Shown: piece by piece, positions 1 through 6,179 of the stretch
Layout of the letters: each line of letters starts with the position of its first letter
Numbering within the stretch: the stretch's first letter is position 1
IMG/VR virus record: IMGVR_UViG_3300030430_004844
Location: 1 to 20,978 of that record
Length of the DNA: 20,978 nucleotides
DNA from: a virus
Reading direction: 5' to 3' (one strand)
Made by a program: the position numbers and the translations under genes
The notes under the pieces: generated by a model
Database searches by the model: none
Told to the model about the DNA's origin: nothing
Seen by the model: the letters and a program-made list of their open reading frames with translations, nothing else

Positions 1-20
1 ATTGTCTTTTGTTTTGCCAT
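1..20 (-). CDS. 5' end of a leftward gene, product unknown (partial)
   Basis: Read on the minus strand, an ATG lies at 20-18 and is followed by an open frame giving MAKQKT before the window ends. A purine-rich AGAGGA sits about 5 bases upstream of this ATG, a well-placed ribosome binding site. Only six codons are visible, so no function can be given. It would be divergent from the rightward gene at 123, with the 21-122 interval as a shared promoter region. Confidence 0.5.
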
Positions 21-70
21 AATATCCTCTGTATCATTTTTGTAACAGTATTATATATTATGAAAATAAA

Positions 71-101
71 CGTTTACATTCTCAAAAAAATATAATAGAA
101 T
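71..101 (+). promoter_or_regulatory. sigma70-like early-type promoter
   Basis: TTTACA at 73-78 and TAGAAT at 96-101 are separated by exactly 17 bases and lie 22 bases before the ATG at 123, which has AGGAG at 111-115. The same arrangement, with the same extended GTTTACATTC around the -35 box, occurs again at 894-924. From memory, T4 early promoters also carry a GTTTAC-type -35 region. I infer recognition by the unmodified host polymerase early in infection. Confidence 0.65.
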
Positions 102-122
102 ACTATTATAAGGAGATAATAA

Positions 123-365
123 ATGCCAAAATATCGTAGAAAATTTTTAAAGCCAACAAGATTTAATCCTAAGGGACATATGTACGTTGGTGTTGTTTGG
201 CCAGTCGAAGGTAGCACTGGAAAGAAATATGATGTCGAATTAACTGATGAAGGATTTGAATGTAATTGTTATGGATTTGGATTCCATGGATACTGCAAGC
301 ACTCAAAGGCAGTTATGAAAAAAGTAGAACAAACAACATTTGATAATTTTGTGAGGATACTATGA
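123..365 (+). CDS. small SWIM-type zinc finger protein
   Basis: This 80-residue basic protein has the SWIM signature CxC-x(n)-CxH: Cys47-x-Cys49, then Cys58-x-His60, in a short beta-rich context. SWIM domains bind zinc and are known in DNA-binding and protein-interaction proteins; here the domain is nearly the whole protein. The start is fixed by AGGAG seven bases upstream and by a promoter directly before it. It is the first gene of the small-gene block, and its stop overlaps the start of the next ORF (ATGA). By position it could be an early protein acting on host DNA-binding machinery, but that role is inference. Confidence 0.75.
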   Translation: MPKYRRKFLKPTRFNPKGHMYVGVVWPVEGSTGKKYDVELTDEGFECNCYGFGFHGYCKHSKAVMKKVEQTTFDNFVRIL

Positions 366-511
366 GCAAAGGAATTAAAGGAAGAGGAAAGATCTCTTCA
401 ACATCTAGGTCTTGGGAAAAGGCTTTAAAAAAGAATGGCAACAAAAAAATTAGACAACAAGGAAAGAAATATGTTAAATCAAAGTCAGCAGCAAGCTCAA
501 CAATGGATTGA
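362..511 (+). CDS. very small basic protein, unknown
   Basis: This 49-residue ORF begins MSKGIKGRGKISSTSRSWEK and ends KSAASSTMD. Its ATG overlaps the stop of the zinc-finger gene (ATGA), the same coupling used throughout the window. The composition is strongly Lys/Arg/Ser rich without hydrophobic segments, suggesting nucleic acid binding or disorder. It overlaps the following gene in another frame by about 40 bases if that gene starts at 471, or by 77 bases if it starts at 435, so one of the two starts may be wrong. I do not recognise a family. Confidence 0.5.
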   Translation: MSKGIKGRGKISSTSRSWEKALKKNGNKKIRQQGKKYVKSKSAASSTMD

Positions 512-764
512 TGAAAAATCTGGCCAAAAAGTTGGTATATGGCCTGATCGTACGAATGGAGGATATATTCCTAGATTTTTTGTTGATGATTATCAACCTA
601 AAGACAAAAAGCATTCTCAAAGAAGCTATAGAAAATTTAAAACAGCAAAAGAAGCTAAAAAATTCTGTCGTGATATCTGTGAATTATTAACACCTGAAAC
701 GGCTGGTAAGGAAAAAATAATTACAGCAATAGTCAAAACTTATTTTAAAGAAAACAAATCATGA
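471..764 (+). CDS. hypothetical protein, small-gene block
   Basis: I prefer the ATG at 471 because AAGGAAAG at 459-466 is a well-spaced ribosome binding site. An in-frame ATG at 435 would add 12 residues but has a poor site and a larger overlap with the preceding ORF. From 471 the product is about 97 residues. It starts with a Gln-rich stretch, followed by a likely compact domain: a beta-type segment around KVGIWPDRTNGGYIPRFFVD and a helical C-terminus. I do not recognise a family or function. The stop overlaps the next small ORF (ATGA). Confidence 0.75.
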   Translation: MLNQSQQQAQQWIDEKSGQKVGIWPDRTNGGYIPRFFVDDYQPKDKKHSQRSYRKFKTAKEAKKFCRDICELLTPETAGKEKIITAIVKTYFKENKS

Positions 765-886
765 CTGATATAGGCTGGTTAGTTGTGATGTATATTATAG
801 GTGTACTATATATTTTATCACCGTGGATAGCTGTTACATATATGTTACAGTCTGATAAAAAAAGTGAAAAAAGTGAAAAAAAGTAA
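761..886 (+). CDS. small single-helix membrane protein
   Basis: This 41-residue ORF has an ATG that overlaps the stop of the preceding gene (ATGA). Residues 4-29 are hydrophobic (WLVVMYIIGVLYILSPWIAV and following), enough for one membrane-spanning helix. A short Lys/Glu/Ser tail follows (SDKKSEKSEKK) that would lie in the cytoplasm if the N-terminus is outside. The size suits a phage membrane micro-protein that modifies the host envelope or excludes other phages; no function can be assigned from sequence. Confidence 0.6.
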   Translation: MTDIGWLVVMYIIGVLYILSPWIAVTYMLQSDKKSEKSEKK

Positions 887-893
887 AAATAAT

Positions 894-924
894 CGTTTAC
901 ATTCATGTGTTTTTATGGTAGATT
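894..924 (+). promoter_or_regulatory. sigma70-like early-type promoter, second copy
   Basis: TTTACA at 896-901 and TAGATT at 919-924 have a 17-base spacer. The flanking CGTTTACATTC is identical to that of the promoter at 71-101. It lies in the only noncoding gap of this block, just before the gene at 957, whose ribosome binding site AAGGAAG is at 947-953. The repeated motif in two intergenic gaps supports a real promoter class. Confidence 0.65.
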
Positions 925-956
925 AATAGTATAAGGTAAATAAAAAAGGAAGATAA

Positions 957-1268
957 ATGTCAAACGAATCAATATTTTTAGAAGCAGATAACGGCGGAAT
1001 CGCTGTATACGAAGGTCCTGGTAACAGAGTTGACTGGGCAAAGAATGTTCTTTCACTTTCAACTGTTATCGAAAACTGGGATCTTTTAGACAGACCTAAC
1101 GTTTTCTTCACTAGCTCAATGGACTTTGCTAGTGAGTACGGTTTCAAAAGAGACCAAGACGCCAGAATTCTTTTTGGCGAAGCTTCAACAATCGTTCTTC
1201 AAAGAGAAGCCGATGAAGAAAGACTAAGAAGAAAAATGAATAGAGCAATTATTGATGGAGTTATATAA
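957..1268 (+). CDS. hypothetical acidic protein, small-gene block
   Basis: This 103-residue protein begins MSNESIFLEADNGG, with a charged C-terminal helix (LQREADEERLRRKMNRAI). The start is supported by AAGGAAG just upstream and by the promoter at 894-924. Its codons include more C-ending choices in places than many neighbours, but nothing clearly foreign. No catalytic motif is visible and I do not recognise the family. It is the first of five genes joined end to end by TAATG overlaps (957 to 2281), so they are probably translated as one coupled unit. Confidence 0.8.
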   Translation: MSNESIFLEADNGGIAVYEGPGNRVDWAKNVLSLSTVIENWDLLDRPNVFFTSSMDFASEYGFKRDQDARILFGEASTIVLQREADEERLRRKMNRAIIDGVI

Positions 1269-1570
1269 TGAGAAAAGATTTAGCAGATATGGTAGTAACT
1301 ATCTCTCAAATGTCAGATAGGTCAGACTTAAAAGTTTTGAACGACGCACTTTTCAGACAGTTCAAATACTTACAACAGCTTGAAGCTAAAAAGGCTAAAA
1401 TCAAATTTAAAGTTGGTATGCCTGTTTCTTTCCACTCAAAAGTAAGTGGTAAGTTCCCACATGTCGGTACGATTAAAAAGATCAACCGAACAAAAGCTAT
1501 TGTTGCAATTCCTGGCGAATTTGACTGGAATGTACCATTAGAAAAACTTAAGTTAGAAGGAGCTGCTTAA
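1268..1570 (+). CDS. small protein with KOW-like beta domain
   Basis: This 100-residue protein has a helical N-terminal half (about 1-45). Its C-terminal half reads FKVGMPVSFHSK, then GTIKKINRTKAIVAI, then WNVPLEKLK. The pattern KVG-x-VSF ... GTIxKINRTKAxV ... WNVPLxxL resembles a small conserved protein I associate with cyanophage and pelagiphage myoviruses, and it looks like a small SH3/KOW-type barrel. Such folds often bind RNA or ribosomal partners, which would suit an early regulator, but that is inference. The start ATG overlaps the preceding stop, and the next ORF begins in its own stop. Confidence 0.75.
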   Translation: MRKDLADMVVTISQMSDRSDLKVLNDALFRQFKYLQQLEAKKAKIKFKVGMPVSFHSKVSGKFPHVGTIKKINRTKAIVAIPGEFDWNVPLEKLKLEGAA

Positions 1571-1725
1571 TGCAAGTACTCTATGAAGTACATTATGAAG
1601 ATATCTCTGGCTGGAAATACCAGTTCATAAAGCTTACTGTAAAGCAAGCCGCAGAGATTGCAATGAGATTAGAAAAAGACGCAAGAACCGTAAACGTACG
1701 GGTTATTCAGGAGGAATATGTATAA
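1570..1725 (+). CDS. very small hypothetical protein
   Basis: This 51-residue ORF (MQVLYEVHYEDISGWKYQFI, a helical stretch TVKQAAEIAMRLEKD, then TVNVRVIQEEYV) fills exactly the space between its neighbours. Its ATG overlaps the preceding TAA, and its own TAA overlaps the next ATG. The beta-helix-beta pattern suggests a small folded domain rather than noise. No function is recognisable. Confidence 0.65.
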   Translation: MQVLYEVHYEDISGWKYQFIKLTVKQAAEIAMRLEKDARTVNVRVIQEEYV

Positions 1726-1940
1726 TGAAATGTAAATACAAATATAAATTTCCTGTAGACGAATTTGGTCGTCCAGGTGCTATGTACAGCTTAGCAGATC
1801 TACCAGTAGTTGGTTATAAAGTACTCGAAAGAACTGGTACGCTTAAAAAGCGTGATAGTAAAAAAGAACTTTATGAACTTAAAGATGATGAAAAGAATTG
1901 GAAACTTGTTGTTCCTTTTGCAGATGTGGAGATAATATAA
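1725..1940 (+). CDS. small hypothetical protein
   Basis: This 71-residue protein starts MKCKYKYKFPVDEFGRPG and is mostly beta in character (VVGYKVLERTGTLKKRD, WKLVVPFADVEII). TCAGGAGGA at 1707-1715 provides a strong ribosome binding site about 9 bases upstream. It shares a TAATG overlap with genes on both sides. It has no recognisable motif or membrane segment. By position it belongs to the promoter-894 transcription unit. Confidence 0.75.
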   Translation: MKCKYKYKFPVDEFGRPGAMYSLADLPVVGYKVLERTGTLKKRDSKKELYELKDDEKNWKLVVPFADVEII

Positions 1941-2281
1941 TGGGATTTGCATTTGATGATAAAAGAAACTCAAACTACTTAGGTAGGTTTGATAGAACTA
2001 ATCAATCTGATATGATGGAACTAAACATCGCTAAAAAAATGGTAAAGCATTTCAATAGAGATCAAAGAAATAATAAATCCTTTGACAAAAGTGGTAAGCC
2101 AATCAAAACAACTCCATATAAATGGAGAATTGAATACCGAGGACGTGAAGTCTTTGAGAAGGTAGTAGTTCCAGGATTTAGTAAAGGACCTGTCAAATTT
2201 GGTCCTTGGGGCAATATTGCTGGTGGCATGAAAAACGCCAAAGTTGTAGATGCCTACATTTATAGAAGATACGAATACTAG
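1940..2281 (+). CDS. hypothetical basic protein, last gene before the terminator
   Basis: I place the start at 1940 (MGFAFDDKRNSNYLGRFDRT) rather than the upstream in-frame ATG at 1898. The 1940 ATG forms the TAATG overlap with the previous stop that is standard here and has GTGGAGAT close upstream. The product is 113 residues, rich in Lys, Arg and aromatic residues, with a probable beta sheet region (KWRIEYRGREVFEKVVVPGF) and a C-terminus of VDAYIYRRYEY. I do not recognise a family. A strong terminator follows within 50 bases. Confidence 0.75.
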   Translation: MGFAFDDKRNSNYLGRFDRTNQSDMMELNIAKKMVKHFNRDQRNNKSFDKSGKPIKTTPYKWRIEYRGREVFEKVVVPGFSKGPVKFGPWGNIAGGMKNAKVVDAYIYRRYEY

Positions 2282-2283
2282 AA

Positions 2284-2323
2284 TTTCTCGGTATCTTCCT
2301 TTTATTTCCTTATAGCCGAGAAA
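2284..2323 (+). other. inverted repeat next to the terminator
   Basis: TTTCTCGG at 2284-2291 is the exact reverse complement of CCGAGAAA at 2316-2323, giving an 8-bp stem with a 24-base loop. The loop contains two TTCCTT runs that could instead pair with AAAGGAAA at 2321-2328, which also supplies the left end of the terminator stem. It may be an accessory 3'-end hairpin stabilising the upstream mRNA. Confidence 0.5.
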
Positions 2324-2325
2324 GG

Positions 2326-2355
2326 AAAGGGCCCCACGTGGGCCCTTTTTGTTTT
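2326..2355 (+). terminator. strong intrinsic terminator
   Basis: AAAGGGCCC (2326-2334) pairs perfectly with GGGCCCTTT (2340-2348) across a five-base loop, CACGT, and is followed by a T-rich run to 2355. The GC-rich core in an otherwise AT-rich sequence is conspicuous. It ends the rightward small-gene block just before the late promoter at 2362. The stem is symmetrical, but there is no adjacent leftward gene for it to serve. Confidence 0.92.
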
Positions 2356-2361
2356 AAACTA

Positions 2362-2369
2362 TATAAATA
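2362..2369 (+). promoter_or_regulatory. T4-type late promoter
   Basis: An exact TATAAATA lies 22 bases before the ATG at 2392, directly after the terminator. TATAAATA is the T4 late promoter -10 element, recognised by the phage sigma factor gp55 with gp33 and the sliding clamp; no -35 element is needed. The gene's ribosome binding site, AGGAGG, is at 2379-2384. Confidence 0.85.
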
Positions 2370-2391
2370 GTACTACTTAGGAGGATTTCAA

Positions 2392-3207
2392 ATGATTGAT
2401 TTAAATAAACTAGACAAAGCGTTCTTAGCTGAAGCTCAGAAACAGTATATATTCAATCTTACTTCTCAAGATTTTGGATCTAAGACTCATAAAAAAGAAA
2501 TACAATATTTGTTTAATTCAAATATATTTCCTAAATTTGATATGAATGATGCCATTGATGGCGTACCAAGAGATGCAGAACAACTTAATAAACTCATAAG
2601 AGAATTAAAAGGATATGGTAACGCAACATTTGAAAGAATATACAAATATCCCATGACAGGAGTTGGTCCTGGAGAGATAATGCTTTATTTCTTATTAAAT
2701 GATTGTACACTTGGTGGAGGTGGTTCTGCCGGAGTTGATATTAAGATTAGAGGTAGGAACTTTGAAGTTAAGTCAGTACTAAATCCTCAAGAAGAAAATT
2801 ATTCTTTTGTAAAAGGATTTAAGATTGGTGGAACAATGAATACTTCTGCCATGGTTTCTGCGGCGTTAAGTATAAAGAATCAAGCTATGGAGGCCAAAGA
2901 CATTGATAGAAATGATGAAGCATCTGGCGTTAGTAGTAAACAGATAAAACAAATTAGAAAAAATCCTACTTGGGGAAAGATGTGGAAAGAAAAAGTTGAA
3001 GGACCCTATGGAAAGATAGCAGGAAGATATATGTCAGCAAATCCAGTTATATTCATGATTAATACCTCACCAAAACCTAAACTTGGAGAAGTAGTTCACT
3101 TTGGCGCTGTAGAACCAGAGAATGTATTTTTAGATGTTGTCACTCAAAATGTTATTAAACCAGTTGTAAGAATAAAGGGACAGAAAGGTAAGGCTCCAGC
3201 TTCATGA
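2392..3207 (+). CDS. PD-(D/E)XK nuclease-like protein with possible capsid-targeting N-terminus
   Basis: This is a 271-residue protein. A restriction-endonuclease-like core is visible: Glu95 in GPGE, then a Gly-rich loop, Asp116 in GVDIKIRGRNFEVKSV, and Glu125-x-Lys127. That is the D-x8-ExK spacing and strand-loop-strand pattern of PD-(D/E)XK enzymes, which cleave DNA with metal ions. The N-terminus MIDLNKLDKAFLAEA contains Leu12-Ala-Glu14 followed by Ala, matching the (L/I)-x-E cut site of the T4 prohead protease gp21, so the protein may be packed in the head and trimmed. It is the first gene after a late promoter, and its stop overlaps the start of the ligase-like gene (ATGA). The target is unknown; host or competitor DNA, or phage DNA processing, are possibilities. 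The fold call is moderately firm, the packaging call is inference. Confidence 0.72.
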   Translation: MIDLNKLDKAFLAEAQKQYIFNLTSQDFGSKTHKKEIQYLFNSNIFPKFDMNDAIDGVPRDAEQLNKLIRELKGYGNATFERIYKYPMTGVGPGEIMLYFLLNDCTLGGGGSAGVDIKIRGRNFEVKSVLNPQEENYSFVKGFKIGGTMNTSAMVSAALSIKNQAMEAKDIDRNDEASGVSSKQIKQIRKNPTWGKMWKEKVEGPYGKIAGRYMSANPVIFMINTSPKPKLGEVVHFGAVEPENVFLDVVTQNVIKPVVRIKGQKGKAPAS

Positions 3208-4439
3208 TCGATTTTGATGAATTTATAACTGATCTTAATGAATCTAAAAACACTCATATGACTCATATTGAGGATAGAGTCATTTATGGTGGTGTCAATG
3301 GTACTCGTGAAGCTATATTTGCTCTTAGAGATTTAAGGGATATGTTAGGTGGTGTCAAAGATGGAAGTGTCAGCGTTAAGTGGGACGGAGCGCCTGCAAT
3401 ATTTTGTGGTACTGATCCATCTGATGGAAAGTTCTTTGTGGCAAAGAAAGGTATCTTTAATAAAAATCCAAAGATATACAAAACAAATAAAGATATTGAT
3501 GATGATACCTCAGGCGCTTTGAATAAAAAAATGAAGTTAGCATTACAATACTTGCCAGATCTTGGAATTAAAGGTGTTATACAAGGAGACTTTTTATACG
3601 GTCCTGGCGATTTGTCAAAACAAAAGATAAAAGGAAAGAAGTATGTAACTTTCCATCCAAATACTATTGTCTATGCCGTTCCAGATAATACACCATCAGC
3701 TATGGAAATTAAAAGAGCTAAAATTGGAATAGTATGGCACACAACTTATACAGGCAATTCGTTTGAAAGTATGAGAGCTTCATACGGTGTTGATGTTAAA
3801 AGACTTAGGAAGTCTCCAAACGTTTGGTCACAAGATGCTATGTTAAGAAACGCCATGAATGCAACTATGTCTAAAAAAGATACTGACACTGTGAATGAAT
3901 ATTTAAGTGAGATAGGACGAGTGTTTAATAGAATAGCAGGATCCACATTGAGACAACTTGAAGCTAACAAAGACTTAGCCCAACACATTGAACAACATTC
4001 AAATACTTTCGTAAGAGCTGGGCAAATACCACCAAATCCAAAGAGAAGAGTTGCGGCTCTAATAAGATTTATTAATACCAAGTATAAAAAAGAAATTGCT
4101 TCAAGAAAAACTGAAAAAGGAAAAGCTGGACAACAGAAAAAACTTGATGCTTTATTAGATTTCTTTTCACCACGCAATAGATCAAGTCTAGAACAAATGT
4201 TTGACCTACAAAGACTTATTGTTCTTGTAAAATTAAAACTTATAAATATACTAAATCGTCTTAATAAATTAGATACTTTTGTTAAGACAAGAAATGGATT
4301 TAAAACAACAGGGCAAGAAGGCTACGTAGCAATAGACAGACTTGGTGGTGATGCGGTAAAGATTGTTGATAGATTAGAATTTTCATACAACAACTTTTCG
4401 CCTAATGTATTAAAAGGATGGGACAAAGCCGGGAGATAA
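3204..4439 (+). CDS. KxDG adenylyltransferase / RNA-ligase-like protein
   Basis: This 411-residue protein has the signatures of the covalent nucleotidyltransferase (DNA/RNA ligase) superfamily. Motif I is Lys59-Trp-Asp-Gly62 in SVSVKWDGAPAIF, with Lys59 the expected AMP-accepting residue. A motif III-like segment is IQGDFLYG (about 127-133, Asp in place of the usual Glu), motif IV is Glu372-Gly-Tyr-Val375, and motif V is Val385-Lys386 in AVKIVDR. A long, mostly helical insert (about 200-360) separates III from IV, unusual for a minimal ligase. The N-terminus MIDFDEFITDLNES has an L-N-E site and resembles the neighbouring head-targeting sequences. It is translationally coupled to the nuclease-like gene. 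It could seal RNA or DNA, or be a repurposed AMP-transferring cargo; the substrate cannot be deduced. Confidence 0.72.
   Translation: MIDFDEFITDLNESKNTHMTHIEDRVIYGGVNGTREAIFALRDLRDMLGGVKDGSVSVKWDGAPAIFCGTDPSDGKFFVAKKGIFNKNPKIYKTNKDIDDDTSGALNKKMKLALQYLPDLGIKGVIQGDFLYGPGDLSKQKIKGKKYVTFHPNTIVYAVPDNTPSAMEIKRAKIGIVWHTTYTGNSFESMRASYGVDVKRLRKSPNVWSQDAMLRNAMNATMSKKDTDTVNEYLSEIGRVFNRIAGSTLRQLEANKDLAQHIEQHSNTFVRAGQIPPNPKRRVAALIRFINTKYKKEIASRKTEKGKAGQQKKLDALLDFFSPRNRSSLEQMFDLQRLIVLVKLKLINILNRLNKLDTFVKTRNGFKTTGQEGYVAIDRLGGDAVKIVDRLEFSYNNFSPNVLKGWDKAGR
4241..4248 (+). promoter_or_regulatory. intragenic TATAAATA, possible late start
   Basis: An exact late-promoter octamer sits inside the 3' part of the ligase-like gene, about 190 bases before the next start at 4442. 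T4-like late promoters need little beyond this octamer, so it could boost the downstream genes. Chance occurrence in AT-rich coding DNA is a serious alternative. Confidence 0.3.
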
Positions 4440-4441
4440 AA

Positions 4442-5011
4442 ATGAGTTTACCTAAGAACTTAAAACTGACTGATTTGATTCTAAAAGAACCTGTAGACTT
4501 CAAAGCTATGGGTCAAGATGATCAGATTAAATATCAAAGACATCGCAGAAGAACCAGTTATACCGGTGGAGAATCTGTTGAGTTCAGTGTTAATAACAGT
4601 AAAAGAAAAATAAATCCAGAAAACCTTACTCGAGAAGATATAAAGTTTCTTAAACAGATGTCAAAAGACGATCTGAGAGAAGCACTTACACTTATTCAAA
4701 GAATAAGACGAGGAAGGATGCTAAAAAGAATTAAATCTAAAATACAAAGAGGAGCAAGATTAGCAAGAAGAAGAGTCGCTAGTTTGGCAACCCTAACTAA
4801 AAGAGCAAGAAGAGCTGCTCGTAACCTAATCATTCAAAAAATTACAAAAGGCGTTTCAAAAGGAGATCTTCCTTTTGCACGTCGACAAGAATTAGAAAGA
4901 AGATTAGAAAAACCTGCTATTTCAAGAAGACTAGCTACAATAGCAAAGAGGTTGATACCGCAAATGAGAAAAGCCGAAGTACAAAGAAAACAAGCAGCGA
5001 GGGCAAAATAA
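4442..5011 (+). CDS. Arg/Lys-rich putative head-associated protein
   Basis: I place the start at 4442 (MSLPKNLKLTDLILKEP), which has GGGAG about 7 bases upstream and lies just after the previous stop; an in-frame ATG at 4418 overlaps the previous gene and has no such site. The product is 189 residues. The N-terminal quarter contains SYTGGESVEF; the rest is a long, highly basic helical region with repeated RR/KR runs (RRGRMLKRIKSKIQRGARLA) ending RKQAARAK. It resembles basic proteins common near head genes of marine myoviruses. DNA binding in the capsid is likely from charge, but no enzyme motif is present. L-K-E at 14-16 could be a processing site. Confidence 0.75.
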   Translation: MSLPKNLKLTDLILKEPVDFKAMGQDDQIKYQRHRRRTSYTGGESVEFSVNNSKRKINPENLTREDIKFLKQMSKDDLREALTLIQRIRRGRMLKRIKSKIQRGARLARRRVASLATLTKRARRAARNLIIQKITKGVSKGDLPFARRQELERRLEKPAISRRLATIAKRLIPQMRKAEVQRKQAARAK

Positions 5012-5013
5012 TA

Positions 5014-6168
5014 ATGATAAAAGGTTTTAGTCAATTTTTAGTTGAGGAAGAAAAGAATGTTTTCTTTACGTTCGGTAGAATGAATCCACCAACGATAGGT
5101 CATGGTTTACTTGTTGACAAACTTGCTTCTATGTCTGGCCGTAACCCTTATAGAATTTATCTTTCACAATCACAAGATTCTAAAAAGAATCCTTTGTCAT
5201 ATAATGATAAAGTTAAGTTTTCTAGGAAGATGTTTCGAAAACATGCTAGATCAATAATGATGAATAAAAAAGTTAAGACTGTTATGGACGTCGGTACAGC
5301 ACTTTATGATGAAGGATTTAGAAGTATAACAATGGTAGTTGGTAGTGATAGAGTAAGAGAGTTTAAAGTATTATTAGGTAATTATAATGGTAAAAAGAGT
5401 AGACACGGATTTTATAATTTTAAAGATATTAATGTCATGTCTGCTGGCGAAAGAGATCCGGATAGTGATACAACATCAGGTGCCTCTGCAACAAAACAAA
5501 GACAAGCAGCAGCGGATAATGACTTCGTTAAATTTTCACAAGGTCTTCCAAAAGATTCTTCTAATAAAGATGCAAAGGCCTTGTTTAATGCAGTGAGAAA
5601 AGGAATGGGATTGAAAGAAGAAACAGATTTTAGAAACAACGTAAAACTTGATTCTGTATCTGAAATTAGAGAAAAATTTGTCAATGAAAAAATTTACAAT
5701 GTTGGCGATCAAGTAGTAATTAAAGAAACAGATGAAGTTGCAACAATATCTCACAGAGGATCAAACTATGTGATATTAGAAAAGAGCGATAATACTATAG
5801 TTCGTAAATGGATAGATGCTATTGAAGCATTAGATGCAAAAGAAATACAAGCGATAGGATGGAATAACTACAAAAAAGATAGCAAAAAGAGTATGTATCC
5901 CGACTATCCAGACAGAGGAACTGATGCATCCGCAATGAAGGCTATGAGTATTACACCAGGACAAGCAATGGCGACAATAATGCCAGGAAAAAAATTAAAC
6001 TTTAAAAAGTTTACTGAAGTTCAAGATCCTGTTAAGTTAGCCAAAGATAGAGCGGCAAGAAGAAGTGCAGTCGCTGATAGGAGAAAAGCTGCCGTTGATA
6101 GAAGAAATGATGCTGCTATTGACAGAGCAATAATGGTAAAAGCAAGAATGAAGACAAGGAATAATTAA
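5014..6168 (+). CDS. HxGH-type nucleotidyltransferase fused to a beta module and a basic tail
   Basis: This is a 384-residue protein. Residues 1-11, MIKGFSQFLVE, form a capsid-targeting-like start with an L-V-E site. Residues 15-200 form a cytidylyltransferase-like domain: GRMNPPTIGH (21-30, the T-x-G-H form seen in phosphopantetheine adenylyltransferase), TMVVGSDRVREF (about 106-117) and SATKQR (158-163), equivalent to the ISxTxxR nucleotide-binding motif. Residues 227-272 (KIYNVGDQVVIKETDEVATI ... WIDAIEAL) look like a small SH3/KOW-type barrel. The tail (about 340-384) is a basic helix with repeated DRR/DRA. Enzymes with this fold transfer nucleotides to phosphorylated substrates such as NMN or choline-phosphate; the acceptor here is unknown. 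It starts three bases after the Arg-rich gene and may be delivered in the head. Confidence 0.78.
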   Translation: MIKGFSQFLVEEEKNVFFTFGRMNPPTIGHGLLVDKLASMSGRNPYRIYLSQSQDSKKNPLSYNDKVKFSRKMFRKHARSIMMNKKVKTVMDVGTALYDEGFRSITMVVGSDRVREFKVLLGNYNGKKSRHGFYNFKDINVMSAGERDPDSDTTSGASATKQRQAAADNDFVKFSQGLPKDSSNKDAKALFNAVRKGMGLKEETDFRNNVKLDSVSEIREKFVNEKIYNVGDQVVIKETDEVATISHRGSNYVILEKSDNTIVRKWIDAIEALDAKEIQAIGWNNYKKDSKKSMYPDYPDRGTDASAMKAMSITPGQAMATIMPGKKLNFKKFTEVQDPVKLAKDRAARRSAVADRRKAAVDRRNDAAIDRAIMVKARMKTRNN

Positions 6169-6179
6169 GGGAGAAAATT

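Noticed and set aside
508-690. Plus-strand open frame of 60 codons overlapping the 471 gene in another frame
   Set aside because: It is entirely contained in a better-supported gene, and its start falls inside both flanking ORFs without a ribosome binding site of its own.
3746-4177. Minus-strand open frame of 143 codons inside the ligase-like gene
   Set aside because: It is an antisense shadow of a well-supported plus-strand gene with clear motifs, has low-complexity composition (Phe, Ser, Leu rich), and no promoter or ribosome binding site was seen.
4241-4248. Treating the intragenic TATAAATA as a certain fourth late promoter
   Set aside because: It is inside coding sequence, far from the next start, and such octamers arise by chance in AT-rich DNA. 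It is kept only as a low-confidence feature.
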